Shown piece after piece: positions 34,284-44,617 of a stretch of 61,269 bases of DNA. Source of the DNA: Flavobacteriales bacterium (GTDB taxonomy: Bacteria; Bacteroidota; Bacteroidia; Flavobacteriales_D; Crocinitomicaceae); assembly GCA_947463385.1 (NCBI GenBank), contig CANHSL010000005.1, positions 1 through 61,269 on the forward strand, read 5' to 3'. Below the pieces are notes generated by a model. That model did no database searches. It was not told the origin of the DNA and worked only from the letters and a program-made list of their open reading frames with translations. Both the position numbers and the translations under genes were made by a program. Position 1 is the stretch's first letter. The number at the start of each line of letters is the position of its first letter.

Positions 34284-35231
34284 ATGAGCAAAACGATCCA
34301 ACTTATTATAAACCCCTCGGAATTAGGGGCAGGAACTCGGGGCGCCTCCTTGGGTCCATATGCGATTCAAGCCGCTTCTAGAATGCAAGGAAATTCATTG
34401 TTTACTGAGATTTCTTGGGAAGTGCTTCCTGATTTGAATCACCTTCTTGATCGACCGATTATTTATCCCTTAGCTAAGCGCATTGACGGGATGCAACATG
34501 TATATCAATCGGTTTCTTCCGCCTTGGTTTCGCATATTCAAGCCAATCGGTTCCCTCTTATCTTAGCAGGTGACCACGCCTCTGCAGGGGGTACCTTGCA
34601 TGGGTTAAAAGCCGCTTTCCCCGATAAACGCATTGGGGTGGTTTGGATAGATGCCCATGCAGATTTGCACTCGCCTTACACTACGCCCTCTGGTAACTTG
34701 CACGGCATGCCCCTAGCTACAGCCTTAGGTGTCGATAACCTGCCTTGCCAACGGAATCACGTAGACATCGAGACATCCCTTCAATGGACACAATTAAAAA
34801 GTAATTCTGTTAAGTTCTCTGATTTAATTTATGTCGGAGTGCGCAGTACGGAACCGGAAGAAGATGCAGTTATTGAAGCTGAACACATCACCAATATCAC
34901 GGTAGAGAAGGTTAGGTCACTTGGTATTCAACAAGTATTAGAACAAATCAGCCATCAATTGAATCCCTGTGATGTATTGTATGTTTCCTTTGATGTAGAC
35001 TCGATGGATCCCGTTGAAACGTCCTTTGGCACGGGTACACCGGTGGCCAATGGCTTGACGGTTCAAGAAGCAAAATCACTCCTCGACGGATTGTGTCGTT
35101 CGCCAAAGTTAGTTGCCTTGGAATTCGTGGAAGTGAATCCAACCCTCGACGAGAAAAAAAATAGAATGGCCGAGGTAGCCCTCGAGTTAATCACCAATTG
35201 TACACGTACCTTAATTGAATCATGGAAGTAG
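34284..35231 (+). CDS. Arginase family protein
   Basis: A 315-residue arginase-type ureohydrolase. The metal-binding motifs are complete: GDHASAGG (His98), DAHADLH (Asp123, His125, Asp127) and SFDVDSMDP; the segment FVEVNPTLDEKNRMAE-like near the C-terminus is also typical. It most likely hydrolyses arginine to ornithine and urea. ATG 34284 (MSKTIQLIIN) is used; an earlier in-frame start at 34185 would add 33 residues without homology and lies upstream of the promoter element. Its stop overlaps argS by ten bases, tying arginine breakdown to arginyl-tRNA synthesis in one transcript. Confidence 0.92.
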   Translation: MSKTIQLIINPSELGAGTRGASLGPYAIQAASRMQGNSLFTEISWEVLPDLNHLLDRPIIYPLAKRIDGMQHVYQSVSSALVSHIQANRFPLILAGDHASAGGTLHGLKAAFPDKRIGVVWIDAHADLHSPYTTPSGNLHGMPLATALGVDNLPCQRNHVDIETSLQWTQLKSNSVKFSDLIYVGVRSTEPEEDAVIEAEHITNITVEKVRSLGIQQVLEQISHQLNPCDVLYVSFDVDSMDPVETSFGTGTPVANGLTVQEAKSLLDGLCRSPKLVALEFVEVNPTLDEKKNRMAEVALELITNCTRTLIESWK

Positions 35232-37120
35232 CGTTGAAGGATATCCTTTTAACTAAAGGAAAGGAATGGTTAGGAATTGACATTGATCCATCGTGGATTC
35301 AGTTTCAACCTACCCGCAAAGGCGTTCGTGGTGACGTGACCTTAATGGTTTTTTCCTTTGCTAAAGCGCTTCAATTGCCACCTGCAGAGGTTGCAGAACG
35401 TATTGGTAAGCATGTGAAATCTGAGGTTTCATTTGTTGCGGATTACGAGGTGATTCAAGGATTTTTAAATTTTGTATTTTCAGAGACCTTATGGTCTGAT
35501 CAACTCATTTCAATCAATCAAAACGATTCGTTTGGGATTGCTGAACCCAATTCTAAGCAACTGGTGATGGTAGAATATGCTTCGCCCAATACCAATAAAC
35601 CGCTGCATTTAGGTCACCTTAGAAATATTTTCCTTGGCTATGCGGTGGCGCAATTAAAAAAAGCATACGGGCATCAAGTCATCAAAACCCAAGTAATTAA
35701 CGACCGTGGAATTCATATTTGTAAAAGTATGTTGGCTTGGCATCGTTTTGCTCCGCTCCAATCCAATGGCGAACGCGAAACTCCCGCTAATTCTGGGCTC
35801 AAAGGAGATAAGTTAGTTGGTAAGTATTATGTGGAGTTTGAAAAGCATTTGCAGCTTGAAGTGAAAGAGGTACTAGCCCGTTGGAATGCCGGAGATTTTT
35901 CGAACACTTCTGCCGCAGCACTTGAAAAATTTCAAGAATTAAATCTTGCGCTCGTTGGAAAAGATGAAAAGGCACAAGCTGCAATTTCTGATAAGATCAA
36001 GGAGCTCGCCAAGAATGAAACTGAGATTCTTAGAGCCGCTAAAGACATGCTGGTGCGATGGGAAGGTAGGGATCCAGAAACTTATTTATTGTGGTCTACC
36101 ATGAACGGTTGGGTTTACGAAGGGTTTGACGTGACCTATCAACGCATGGGGGTAGATTTTGATAAATTGTATTACGAAAGCGATACCTTTTTACTGGGTA
36201 AAGACCAGGTCATGGACGGATTAGCACGCGGTGTATTTTATCAAAAACCCGATGGCAGTGTTTGGATTGATTTGACACCAGATGGTTTAGATGAAAAATT
36301 GGTGCTTCGCGCAGATGGTACAGCCGTTTATATGACACAGGATATTGGAACGGCAATTGAACGTTTTCATGATTATCCAGCCTTATCTGGAATCGTTTAT
36401 ACGGTGGGGAATGAGCAAGATTATCACTTCAAGGTGTTGTTTTTAATCCTACAAAAGTTAGGGTATGCTTGGGCTGCCGATTGTTTCCATTTGTCTTACG
36501 GAATGGTAGATTTACCTTCTGGGAAAATGAAATCTAGGGAAGGTACCGTGGTAGATGCAGATGACCTCATGGAAGAGGTGGTGAATGCGGCAACGGTAAT
36601 GACACAAGAACGGGGTCAGATTGCTGAATTATCAGAGACGGAACGCAGCGTGCTTTTCGAATCGATTGGTATGGGAGGCTTGAAATATTATTTATTGAAA
36701 GTTGACCCGAAAAAACGAATGTTATTCAATCCGGAGGAATCGATCGACTTAACTGGAAATACCGGTCCGTTTATTCAATATACCCATGCCCGAATTAATT
36801 CCTTATTGCGAAAGGCAGGTTCGATCCAATTCGATGAGTCCGCGCTGGTGATTGAATTCGGAGAAATTGAGTTGATTAAATTGCTCGCTGCATTTCCTCA
36901 AACGATTGCTGAATCAGCAGATAATTATTCTCCGGCCGTGTTGGCAAATTACCTGTATGAATTGACAAAAGCATATAATTCCTTCTATCAGCAAAGTCCG
37001 ATTCTAACTGAAACCAACGAAGGATTACGCGCCGCGCGCCTCTTAATCTCTAAGAATGTAGCCAAGGTTTTAAAAACTGGGTTAACTATTTTGGGGATTA
37101 ATGCACCAGAACGGATGTAA
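35222..37120 (+). CDS. argS: Arginyl-tRNA synthetase
   Basis: Class Ia synthetase charging tRNA(Arg), 632 residues. The HIGH motif is in ASPNTNKPLHLGHLRN (HLGH at 129-132); the degenerate KMSKS region reads SGKMKSREGTVV, normal for ArgRS. The N-terminal Add1 domain (about 1-115) and the C-terminal anticodon-binding DALR domain (ending TGLTILGINAPERM) are both present. It starts inside the end of the arginase gene (ten-base overlap). Confidence 0.97.
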   Translation: MEVALKDILLTKGKEWLGIDIDPSWIQFQPTRKGVRGDVTLMVFSFAKALQLPPAEVAERIGKHVKSEVSFVADYEVIQGFLNFVFSETLWSDQLISINQNDSFGIAEPNSKQLVMVEYASPNTNKPLHLGHLRNIFLGYAVAQLKKAYGHQVIKTQVINDRGIHICKSMLAWHRFAPLQSNGERETPANSGLKGDKLVGKYYVEFEKHLQLEVKEVLARWNAGDFSNTSAAALEKFQELNLALVGKDEKAQAAISDKIKELAKNETEILRAAKDMLVRWEGRDPETYLLWSTMNGWVYEGFDVTYQRMGVDFDKLYYESDTFLLGKDQVMDGLARGVFYQKPDGSVWIDLTPDGLDEKLVLRADGTAVYMTQDIGTAIERFHDYPALSGIVYTVGNEQDYHFKVLFLILQKLGYAWAADCFHLSYGMVDLPSGKMKSREGTVVDADDLMEEVVNAATVMTQERGQIAELSETERSVLFESIGMGGLKYYLLKVDPKKRMLFNPEESIDLTGNTGPFIQYTHARINSLLRKAGSIQFDESALVIEFGEIELIKLLAAFPQTIAESADNYSPAVLANYLYELTKAYNSFYQQSPILTETNEGLRAARLLISKNVAKVLKTGLTILGINAPERM

Positions 37121-37161
37121 TCCGAATTGATTTTTATACTTTTAAGGACCTAAGCTACCCT

Positions 37162-40100
37162 ATGAAAGTTTTTACGCTATCCTTGCTGTTTTTTGTATCC
37201 CTTCATCTTACTGCACAATCCATATCAAAAGATCATATCACTTCCCTTTGGAAGCAACCGAAAGAGTCTTTTCCCCGCTTCATAAAATTTGATGGGAAAG
37301 TTACCTTGGCACCGGAATCCCATGGGAAATTTATTCGTGATTTATTCGATTTACCTGAGGAATATTCGTTCACCCTTTCGGATAAAATAACTGATCAGCT
37401 CGGTTGGATTCATTATTCCTATTCGCTAAATTACAAAGGCATTCCAATTCGTCATAACGCAATTAAAATTCACATGAATGGGAGTCTTTTGGTTTCCGTA
37501 AATGCGTCACTGGATAAGGTTTCGGGTTCGATTACGCCCTCTATTTCAAGCGACCAAGTGATAGAAACAGCGCTGAATCATGTGAATGCAACGCGCTATA
37601 AATGGGAGATGCCAGAAGAAGAAGCCTTACTCAAGATGGAACACGGAAGCGAGGCCAGCTACTATCCCACGCCGCAATTGATGTGGTACACGAACCCTTC
37701 CACTCATACAACAACCTTAGTTTATGGCTTAGATGTATATGCGGATGAGCCCTTGTCTAGACAGTTCATTTGCATAGATGCTCATACAAATCTCGTTGTT
37801 GCAGCGGAAAACAGGATACATACCGCCGACAGCAATGGTATTGCGGTTACCGCCTATTCCGGTAATCGAGTGATGGTGGCAGATTATTTTGCATCTCAAT
37901 TTAGGCTGCGTGAAACGGGAAGAGGAAATGGAATTCAAACATTTGACTTAAATAACACGTCGAATTACGGTGCAGCAGTAGATTTTATTGATTCAGATAA
38001 TTATTGGAATAATACGGTCAACCAAGACCATTTTGCCGGTGATGCGCATTGGGGAGCGGAAATGACCTATGATTATTTTTGGCAAATCCACAACCGAAAT
38101 AGCATTGATGGGAATGGGTTTTTATTGAAAAGCTATATGCATTACAATACCAACTACAATAATGCTTTTTGGGATGGACAACGCATGACGTATGGAGATG
38201 GAAACGGAACGACCTTCACGCCACTTACGGCGATTGACATTACAGCCCATGAAATTGCACACGGTCTGACCTCAAATACCTCCAATTTAGTATACGCGAA
38301 TGAATCAGGTGCGTTGAATGAATCTTTTTCGGATATTTTTGGTGTTTCTGTGGAGGCTTTTGCTAATAACAATTCCTTAAATTGGATTATGGGGGAAGAT
38401 GCAACACCCAATGGTAATGGAATCCGAAGCATGAGTAATCCAAGCGCCTTTGCCGATCCGGATACCTATTTAGGTACCAATTATTACACTGGAACCCAAG
38501 ATAACGGAGGGGTTCATACGAATTCGGGCGTTCAGAATTTTTGGTTTTATTTACTCACAGTTGGCGGCACGGGCACCAACGATATAAACAACGCATACAA
38601 TGTTAGTGGCTTAGGTATTGTGGATGCCGCACGCATCGCATTTCGCAACAACACCTTTTATTTAACGCCGAATTCAGATTATCAAGATGCGCGTTTTTAT
38701 GCAGTTCAGTCGGCCATTGATTTGTTTGGTGCTTGTTCTCCGGAGGTAATGAGTACCACCAACGCGTGGTACGCGGTAGGGGTGGGACCTGCCTTTTCTT
38801 ATACCGTCAATGCAGATTTCTCTACAGCGTTTCAAGATTATTGTCAGGCACCAGCGCTGGTTAATTTCACGAACGAGAGTTTTAATGCAGGTACCTTTCA
38901 ATGGGATTTTGGCGACGGTACTACATCGTCTTCCTTAAACCCTTCGCATACCTATCAAAATCCGGGCTTGTATTCGGTTTCCTTAATTGCAAGTGGCGGG
39001 GCGTGTGGGACAGATACTTTGACCTTGGTGGACTACATAAATGTGGACCCAAGCTTGCCTTGTGCAATCACCATGAATCCGGCGGGATTGAATCAAACGC
39101 AGAATTCTTGCAATGGAACCTTATTCGATCCAGGAGGCGCGGCAGCGAATTATCAAGATCTTGTAACTAGCGAGATTACCATTGCGCCAATTGGGGCAGC
39201 GAGCATTACCCTTAATTTCTCAAGCTTCGATTTAGAGTCCAATTACGATTACCTGTACATTTATGACGGTCCGAATAACACGAGTCCGTTAATCGGACAA
39301 TACACCGGTAACACCTTACCTAATGGGGGTGTTATTAATTCAACGTATGGCGCTGTTACCTTGAAGTTTTTCTCGGATACCTATGTAACCAATGCTGGAT
39401 TTGTAATGACGTGGGCGTGTCAACTACCCACCAATCCACCAGTTGCTGATTTTCAAGCCAACGCGCTTACCAGTTGCACGGGAGCGATTGATTTTTATGA
39501 CCAGTCTACTGGCGGTCCAACGAGTTGGGTTTGGGATTTTGGCGATGGCGCCGCATCTACGCTTCAGTTTCCTAGTCATGTGTATACGCAAGACGGTCAA
39601 TTTACAGTTACTTTAATTGCTGGAAATGCTTTCGGGACCGATACCATCAGTTTTGCTCAATACATTACCATTGATCGTCCAGATGCACCCCTCGCTGCAG
39701 GTGTTATCGTTTGTGCCCCTGATTCGGTTACGGTGAATGCGACAGCAAATGGCAGTATGTCCTATTATGATGCGGAGTTTGATGGGAACTTATTGACGAT
39801 CGGGTCGAGTTATTCTACCTTCTTACAGCAAACAGATACCGTTTGGGTAGAGTCTGTTGAGAATAATCCTTCTCAATACCTTGGTCCTTTAAATAATTCC
39901 TTTGGTACAGGGGGGCAGCATAATAACGCAACTACGCAATACATGATTTTTTCGGTTAATGAACCCCTAACGATTGTTTCTGCATGGGTAAATGCAGGTG
40001 CAACTGGGGATCGAACAATTACCTTATGGGATGCGAGCGGCAATCAGTTAGATTCTAGGTTTTTGAATATTCCTTCCGGAGGTTCGCGGATTTCACTAAA

Positions 40101-40806
40101 CTTTCATGTGGAGCCCGGGGTGAATTATCGCATTGGTGGAGCACAAATGAATTTGTATCGGAATAATGCCGGTGCAGTGTTCCCGTATCAAATTCCGGGT
40201 TTGATTTCCATCACAGGTTCAAGCGCCGGTGGTGCTTTTTATTATTATTTCTATGATTGGGAAGTGGTTAAAGATCCATGCGTCAGTCCAAGAACGCCTG
40301 TTTCATTAATTATGGATCAAGTGACGGCAGCAGCGAGTATTTCCACGATAGGAATGACGGCAAGTGTGGTTGCGAATGCCTCCAATAACGCCACACAATA
40401 CAGTTGGGATTTTGGGGATAATACGTCTTCTACACAAACTACGCCTACCCATTTGTATACGCTTCCTGGAACTTATCCGGTGACCTTAATAGCCAACAAC
40501 GATAATTGTTCTGATACCGTTAGTTTTGAAGTGGTTGTGGATAATGCCTCATTGAATGAACTCACCGGAAGTAATTGGGTGCTTTATCCTAATCCAGCGA
40601 ACGAGCGCTTGAATGTTGAATTCACACAAGGTATCGCACAATCTGTATGCATCGTAGATGGCGCAGGACGCGTGGTGATGAAATGTCCAATACAGAGCGC
40701 GCTTTCTTCAGTTAACATAAGTGGATTGGCACGTGGTACGTATCGGGTTATAGCCAGCTTTAGTGATGGAACCCGGTCTGTTAAGCCCTTTGTGAAACAG
40801 GATTAA
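37162..40806 (+). CDS. T9SS-exported M4 metallopeptidase with PKD and CUB domains
   Basis: A 1,214-residue secreted thermolysin-type peptidase. In order: signal peptide (to LTAQ), propeptide with FTP/PepSY character (about 40-215), M4 domain (about 225-555) with HEIAH (His363, His367) and Glu in NESGALNESFSD, then a PKD domain (WDFGDGTTSSSLNPSHTY), a CUB-like domain (about 645-755, with YDYLYIYDGPN), a second PKD (VWDFGDGAAST), a beta-rich region, a third PKD (YSWDFGDNTSSTQTTPTH) and a type A T9SS signal (about 1135-1214, starting WVLYPNPANERLNVEF). It is probably sorted by the T9SS and processed by PorU. Its stop overlaps topB by four bases. Confidence 0.93.
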   Translation: MKVFTLSLLFFVSLHLTAQSISKDHITSLWKQPKESFPRFIKFDGKVTLAPESHGKFIRDLFDLPEEYSFTLSDKITDQLGWIHYSYSLNYKGIPIRHNAIKIHMNGSLLVSVNASLDKVSGSITPSISSDQVIETALNHVNATRYKWEMPEEEALLKMEHGSEASYYPTPQLMWYTNPSTHTTTLVYGLDVYADEPLSRQFICIDAHTNLVVAAENRIHTADSNGIAVTAYSGNRVMVADYFASQFRLRETGRGNGIQTFDLNNTSNYGAAVDFIDSDNYWNNTVNQDHFAGDAHWGAEMTYDYFWQIHNRNSIDGNGFLLKSYMHYNTNYNNAFWDGQRMTYGDGNGTTFTPLTAIDITAHEIAHGLTSNTSNLVYANESGALNESFSDIFGVSVEAFANNNSLNWIMGEDATPNGNGIRSMSNPSAFADPDTYLGTNYYTGTQDNGGVHTNSGVQNFWFYLLTVGGTGTNDINNAYNVSGLGIVDAARIAFRNNTFYLTPNSDYQDARFYAVQSAIDLFGACSPEVMSTTNAWYAVGVGPAFSYTVNADFSTAFQDYCQAPALVNFTNESFNAGTFQWDFGDGTTSSSLNPSHTYQNPGLYSVSLIASGGACGTDTLTLVDYINVDPSLPCAITMNPAGLNQTQNSCNGTLFDPGGAAANYQDLVTSEITIAPIGAASITLNFSSFDLESNYDYLYIYDGPNNTSPLIGQYTGNTLPNGGVINSTYGAVTLKFFSDTYVTNAGFVMTWACQLPTNPPVADFQANALTSCTGAIDFYDQSTGGPTSWVWDFGDGAASTLQFPSHVYTQDGQFTVTLIAGNAFGTDTISFAQYITIDRPDAPLAAGVIVCAPDSVTVNATANGSMSYYDAEFDGNLLTIGSSYSTFLQQTDTVWVESVENNPSQYLGPLNNSFGTGGQHNNATTQYMIFSVNEPLTIVSAWVNAGATGDRTITLWDASGNQLDSRFLNIPSGGSRISLNFHVEPGVNYRIGGAQMNLYRNNAGAVFPYQIPGLISITGSSAGGAFYYYFYDWEVVKDPCVSPRTPVSLIMDQVTAAASISTIGMTASVVANASNNATQYSWDFGDNTSSTQTTPTHLYTLPGTYPVTLIANNDNCSDTVSFEVVVDNASLNELTGSNWVLYPNPANERLNVEFTQGIAQSVCIVDGAGRVVMKCPIQSALSSVNISGLARGTYRVIASFSDGTRSVKPFVKQD

Positions 40807-42572
40807 TTCCCAAAGATCACTTCGTCCGTTAATTCACGAACCATTTGAAAAAGTTCTGCTTTGAATTGCTTTGGGTCGTAAAGCCCACGTTCCATTTGAC
40901 GTAATTTATGCTCCCATTGACCGGTAAGTTCAGGGCTTTTGAGTAGGTCGTTTTTAATGGTGTCAATTAAATGCATGCCAGTATCCGTAGCGATGAGGTT
41001 CTTTTTCTTTTTCTCGATGTACTTTCGTTTGAATAAGGTTTCAATAATGGCGGATCGGGTAGAGGGTCTTCCAATACCGTTTTCCTTCATTAATTCCCGC
41101 ATTTCTTCGTCCTCTACCAGTTTCCCAGCGGTTTCCATGGCTCTGAGGAGCGTGGCTTCGGTATAGGGTTTTGGTGCTGAAGTTTTGCCTTGATGCATAA
41201 AGGGCTCATGCGGACCTTCTTCGCCTTCGGTAAATAAGGGTAAGATTTTATCTTCAGATTCACCTTTTTTCTGAACTTTTTGATCGAGGTCTTCATATAC
41301 CACACGCCAACCTTTATCTAATACCTGCTTCCCAGTTGCTTTAAATGCTAATTGATCTACTTGACCCATTACGGTGGTATTCGAAACTTTGCATTCTGGA
41401 TAAAAAGCAGCAAGTAGCCGGCGAGCAATTAGGTCATATATTTTATGTTCATCAGGTGAAATTCCGGAAGGGACAATTCCCGTAGGAATAATAGCGTGGT
41501 GGTCGGTTACCTTGCTGTTGTCGAAAATAGCTTTTGTTTTAGGAATGGGCTTTTCCAATAAAGATTCAGTAAATCTACTGTAATCTCTGAGCCCTTTTAA
41601 TACATTGGGTATTTTGGGGTGAAGATCTTCGGAGAGGTAGGTGGTGTCAACGCGTGGGTAGGTCACCAGTTTTTTCTCGTAAAGGCTTTGAACATACTTA
41701 AGCGTTTCATCGGCGCTAAATCCGTAACGCTTGTTTCCATCTACTTGCAAGGAAGTTAAGTCGTACAATCTCGGATTTCCTTCTTTCCCTTCCTTTTGTT
41801 CAAAGGAAGTGATTTTAAAAGGTTTATCTTTCAAATATGCTTCGCCTTTCTTGGCTTTTTCTTCCGACTTTAAGCGGTCAATTTGACAAAGGAACTCTGT
41901 TTCTCTGTAAATCGTTTTAAGTTCCCAGTAGGTTTCGGATTTAAATGCATTGATTTCCTTTTGCCGTTGAACAATCATGGCGAGGGTAGGGGTTTGCACT
42001 CTACCGACGGATAAAGTCATTTTTGCGGGTGCAAATTTCTTGGTATAGAGTCGTGTTCCATTGATGCCTAGCATCCAATCGCCGATGGCACGTGAATTTC
42101 CTGCGGCAAACAAATTATCGAATTCTTCACCATTTTTAAGCTTGGAAAAACCTTCTTTAATGGCTTCATCAGTAAGGGAGGAAATCCATAAGCGCTTTAC
42201 TGGAACTTTACACCCTGCTTTCAAAAGTACCCAGCGTTGAATCAATTCACCTTCTTGTCCCGCATCCCCGCAATTGATCACTTCTTCACATTGTGCTACG
42301 AGGGATTTTAGCACATTGAACTGTCGTTGTACCCCTTCGTCTTTGATTACTTTAATGCCAAATTGTTCAGGGGAAATGGGTAAATCCTCTACCCGCCACT
42401 GTTTCCAATTTGGGTTATAATCTTCTGGTTCTTTCAGCGTACACAAATGACCAAAGGTCCAACTCACCCAATATCCATTTCCTTCAAAATACCCCTCTTT
42501 CCGAGTGGATGCGCCAAGAATTTGAGCCAAATCTCGTGCGACACTCGGTTTTTCCGCAATGCACAGTTTCAT
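40803..42572 (-). CDS. topB: DNA topoisomerase III, short form
   Basis: A type IA topoisomerase of 589 residues. The TOPRIM domain has Glu7 (AEKPS) and the acidic motif DAGQEGE (103-109); the active tyrosine is Tyr305 in LVTYPRVDTTYLSED; ENGIGRPSTRSAIIE is the conserved type IA motif. It ends soon after the core, so the C-terminal zinc-finger extension of longer TopB proteins is absent. The enzyme relaxes or decatenates DNA through single-strand passage. It starts at the base after the dsbD stop codon, an odd operon partner, and shares a TTAA stop overlap with the M4 peptidase gene. Confidence 0.93.
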   Translation of the reverse strand: MKLCIAEKPSVARDLAQILGASTRKEGYFEGNGYWVSWTFGHLCTLKEPEDYNPNWKQWRVEDLPISPEQFGIKVIKDEGVQRQFNVLKSLVAQCEEVINCGDAGQEGELIQRWVLLKAGCKVPVKRLWISSLTDEAIKEGFSKLKNGEEFDNLFAAGNSRAIGDWMLGINGTRLYTKKFAPAKMTLSVGRVQTPTLAMIVQRQKEINAFKSETYWELKTIYRETEFLCQIDRLKSEEKAKKGEAYLKDKPFKITSFEQKEGKEGNPRLYDLTSLQVDGNKRYGFSADETLKYVQSLYEKKLVTYPRVDTTYLSEDLHPKIPNVLKGLRDYSRFTESLLEKPIPKTKAIFDNSKVTDHHAIIPTGIVPSGISPDEHKIYDLIARRLLAAFYPECKVSNTTVMGQVDQLAFKATGKQVLDKGWRVVYEDLDQKVQKKGESEDKILPLFTEGEEGPHEPFMHQGKTSAPKPYTEATLLRAMETAGKLVEDEEMRELMKENGIGRPSTRSAIIETLFKRKYIEKKKKNLIATDTGMHLIDTIKNDLLKSPELTGQWEHKLRQMERGLYDPKQFKAELFQMVRELTDEVIFGN

Positions 42573-44615
42573 TTACTGGTTGAATTTTCGTATTCCTTTC
42601 AATAAGAAGTTCTTGTAGCTCTCAATTTCTGGCGTATATCCGATGGTTTCCGTAAGGTCTTTCCCTTCATGATCCGTTACCACGTAGAGCGGTTGTTGGA
42701 AGCTTTTGTAATTAATTACTTCGTACTCTGCCCATTTGTTTCCAACGTCACGAATTTTCCCACCTAACTCCTTGGAATAACGCTGCTCGCTTTCTGGAAG
42801 CGGTTGGTGGTCATCTACATACAGCGAGATAATCACAAAACTCTTTTGAAGTAAGGGACGGATTTCGTCGTTGGTCCAAACGGTAGATTCTGTTTTACGA
42901 CAATTCTGACAGGCATGTCCCGTGAAATCCATGAGGATTGGTAGATTTCGTTCCTTGGCATAGGCTCGTCCTTTGTATAAGTCATGGAATACTAAGATGG
43001 AACCATCACCCACAGGATGCATGTCTGCCGCATATTTATCGGTAATGGAATCTTGTTTTACCCCGGTATCAAGTCCACCGTTATTAAAGCGGAAATTATC
43101 CTCTGAATGGGTTCTTGGAGGAGCGATACCATCGATTAATTTTAATGGGTGGCCAAACATTCCGGTAAACAAGTAAACGGAGAACACGAGGGCAACGAAC
43201 GCGAACATGAACCTTGGAACGCTTAATTTTTCAACGGGGGAATCATGAGAGAATCGAATCTTTCCAAGAAGATAAAGGCCCATAAGCATGAAAATCACAA
43301 ACCACGACCCTACAAACCATTCACGGCTTAGGATATCCCAATGGTAGGCCATATCAACAGCAGATAAAAATTTCATTGCCAAGGCGATTTCAAGAAGTCC
43401 AAGAACCACTTTAACTGAATTTAACCAGCCGCCGGATTGTGGTAGAGAGTTTAACCAACTTGGAAAAATTGCAAATAAGGTAAAGGGAATTGCAAGTGCA
43501 AGTGAAAATCCGCCCATACCCATGGCTGGCGTAAGATAGGACCCGGTGGTTGATGCGGTAACTAATAGACTTCCAATGATTGGACCTGTACACGAAAAAG
43601 AAACCAATCCGAGGGTAAAGGCCATAAAGAAGATGCCTATGTACCCACCGCGGTCGGCTTGCTTGTCCATCTTATTCACCCATTTACTTGGTAATTGTAT
43701 TTCAAAGGCCCCAAGAAATGAGAAGGCGAAAACCATAAAGATTGCAAAGAACACGAGGTTCATCCAAATGTTCGTGGATAGGTCATTTAGTCCGGTGGTT
43801 CCTAAAACTGCCGTAAATAAAATGCCCGAAGTAACATAGATCACAACAATTGACACGCCATAAACAAGTGCTTTGATGATTCCTTCCGCGCGTGTTTTAG
43901 ATTGTTTGGTAAAGAACGTTACGGTCATGGGTATCATGGGGAACATGCATGGCGTTAACAGGGCAAATAATCCGCCACCAAATCCTGCCCAAAATGTCCA
44001 CCACAGCGTGTTAGGTTTTTTTGGTGCAATTTCTTTGTCCTCCTTTTGATCCATGGTGTCGCCGGTATTGTTGTCACCTGAAGATGTAGTTGTTGTGCTG
44101 GTGTCTTGTGGTGTTTCCTGGGGTGCACTAGCGGATGATGCTGCACTTTTATAGCCACTTATTTTAACGGTTGCGTCTTGTGCAGGTGGGAAAATACATC
44201 CCGCTGCATCACAGATTTGAAAACTGTAAGTGAAAGGAATGCTAAATGCTTCGTTGCTTAGTATTTCAATCTGCTGCTTAAAGGTAGCGTTTCCTTCAAA
44301 GTATAATTGTTCCCCTAATTCATCAACAAACTTTTTTGGTGCACTGCCATCCTTAAGTTTCCCAACCAACTTGAAATTCTTATTGGCTTTGATGTCAAAG
44401 GTGGTAGGTGTTCCTGTGAAATCCGCCTTCTTGGGGTCGTGATTTACCGAGAAAATATGGAAATGGTTTAGAAGGGTCGCTTTACCAACGATATACGCAT
44501 GACTGCTGTCAATTTTCTCTAGGCTAAATTTCCATTTAATATGGTCTTGCCAAGAGCCTTGGGCAAATGTCGCTAAGCTTAAAAGTAGTAAGCAGGTAGA
44601 TAAAAAATACCTCAT
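42573..44615 (-). CDS. dsbD: Thiol:disulfide interchange protein DsbD
   Basis: A 680-residue protein that carries electrons from cytoplasmic thioredoxin to periplasmic disulfide substrates. Signal peptide (to TFAQG), N-terminal alpha domain (about 25-150) with the reactive pair Cys135 and Cys140 in ICDAAGCIFPP, a low-complexity Ser/Thr linker, eight membrane helices (about 205-500) with the conserved cysteines in FALLTPCMFPM and SFSCTGPIIG, and a C-terminal thioredoxin-like gamma domain with CQNC in MDFTGHACQNC. It follows the separate DsbD-alpha gene by two bases and abuts topB. Confidence 0.94.
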   Translation of the reverse strand: MRYFLSTCLLLLSLATFAQGSWQDHIKWKFSLEKIDSSHAYIVGKATLLNHFHIFSVNHDPKKADFTGTPTTFDIKANKNFKLVGKLKDGSAPKKFVDELGEQLYFEGNATFKQQIEILSNEAFSIPFTYSFQICDAAGCIFPPAQDATVKISGYKSAASSASAPQETPQDTSTTTTSSGDNNTGDTMDQKEDKEIAPKKPNTLWWTFWAGFGGGLFALLTPCMFPMIPMTVTFFTKQSKTRAEGIIKALVYGVSIVVIYVTSGILFTAVLGTTGLNDLSTNIWMNLVFFAIFMVFAFSFLGAFEIQLPSKWVNKMDKQADRGGYIGIFFMAFTLGLVSFSCTGPIIGSLLVTASTTGSYLTPAMGMGGFSLALAIPFTLFAIFPSWLNSLPQSGGWLNSVKVVLGLLEIALAMKFLSAVDMAYHWDILSREWFVGSWFVIFMLMGLYLLGKIRFSHDSPVEKLSVPRFMFAFVALVFSVYLFTGMFGHPLKLIDGIAPPRTHSEDNFRFNNGGLDTGVKQDSITDKYAADMHPVGDGSILVFHDLYKGRAYAKERNLPILMDFTGHACQNCRKTESTVWTNDEIRPLLQKSFVIISLYVDDHQPLPESEQRYSKELGGKIRDVGNKWAEYEVINYKSFQQPLYVVTDHEGKDLTETIGYTPEIESYKNFLLKGIRKFNQ

Positions 44616-44617
44616 AG

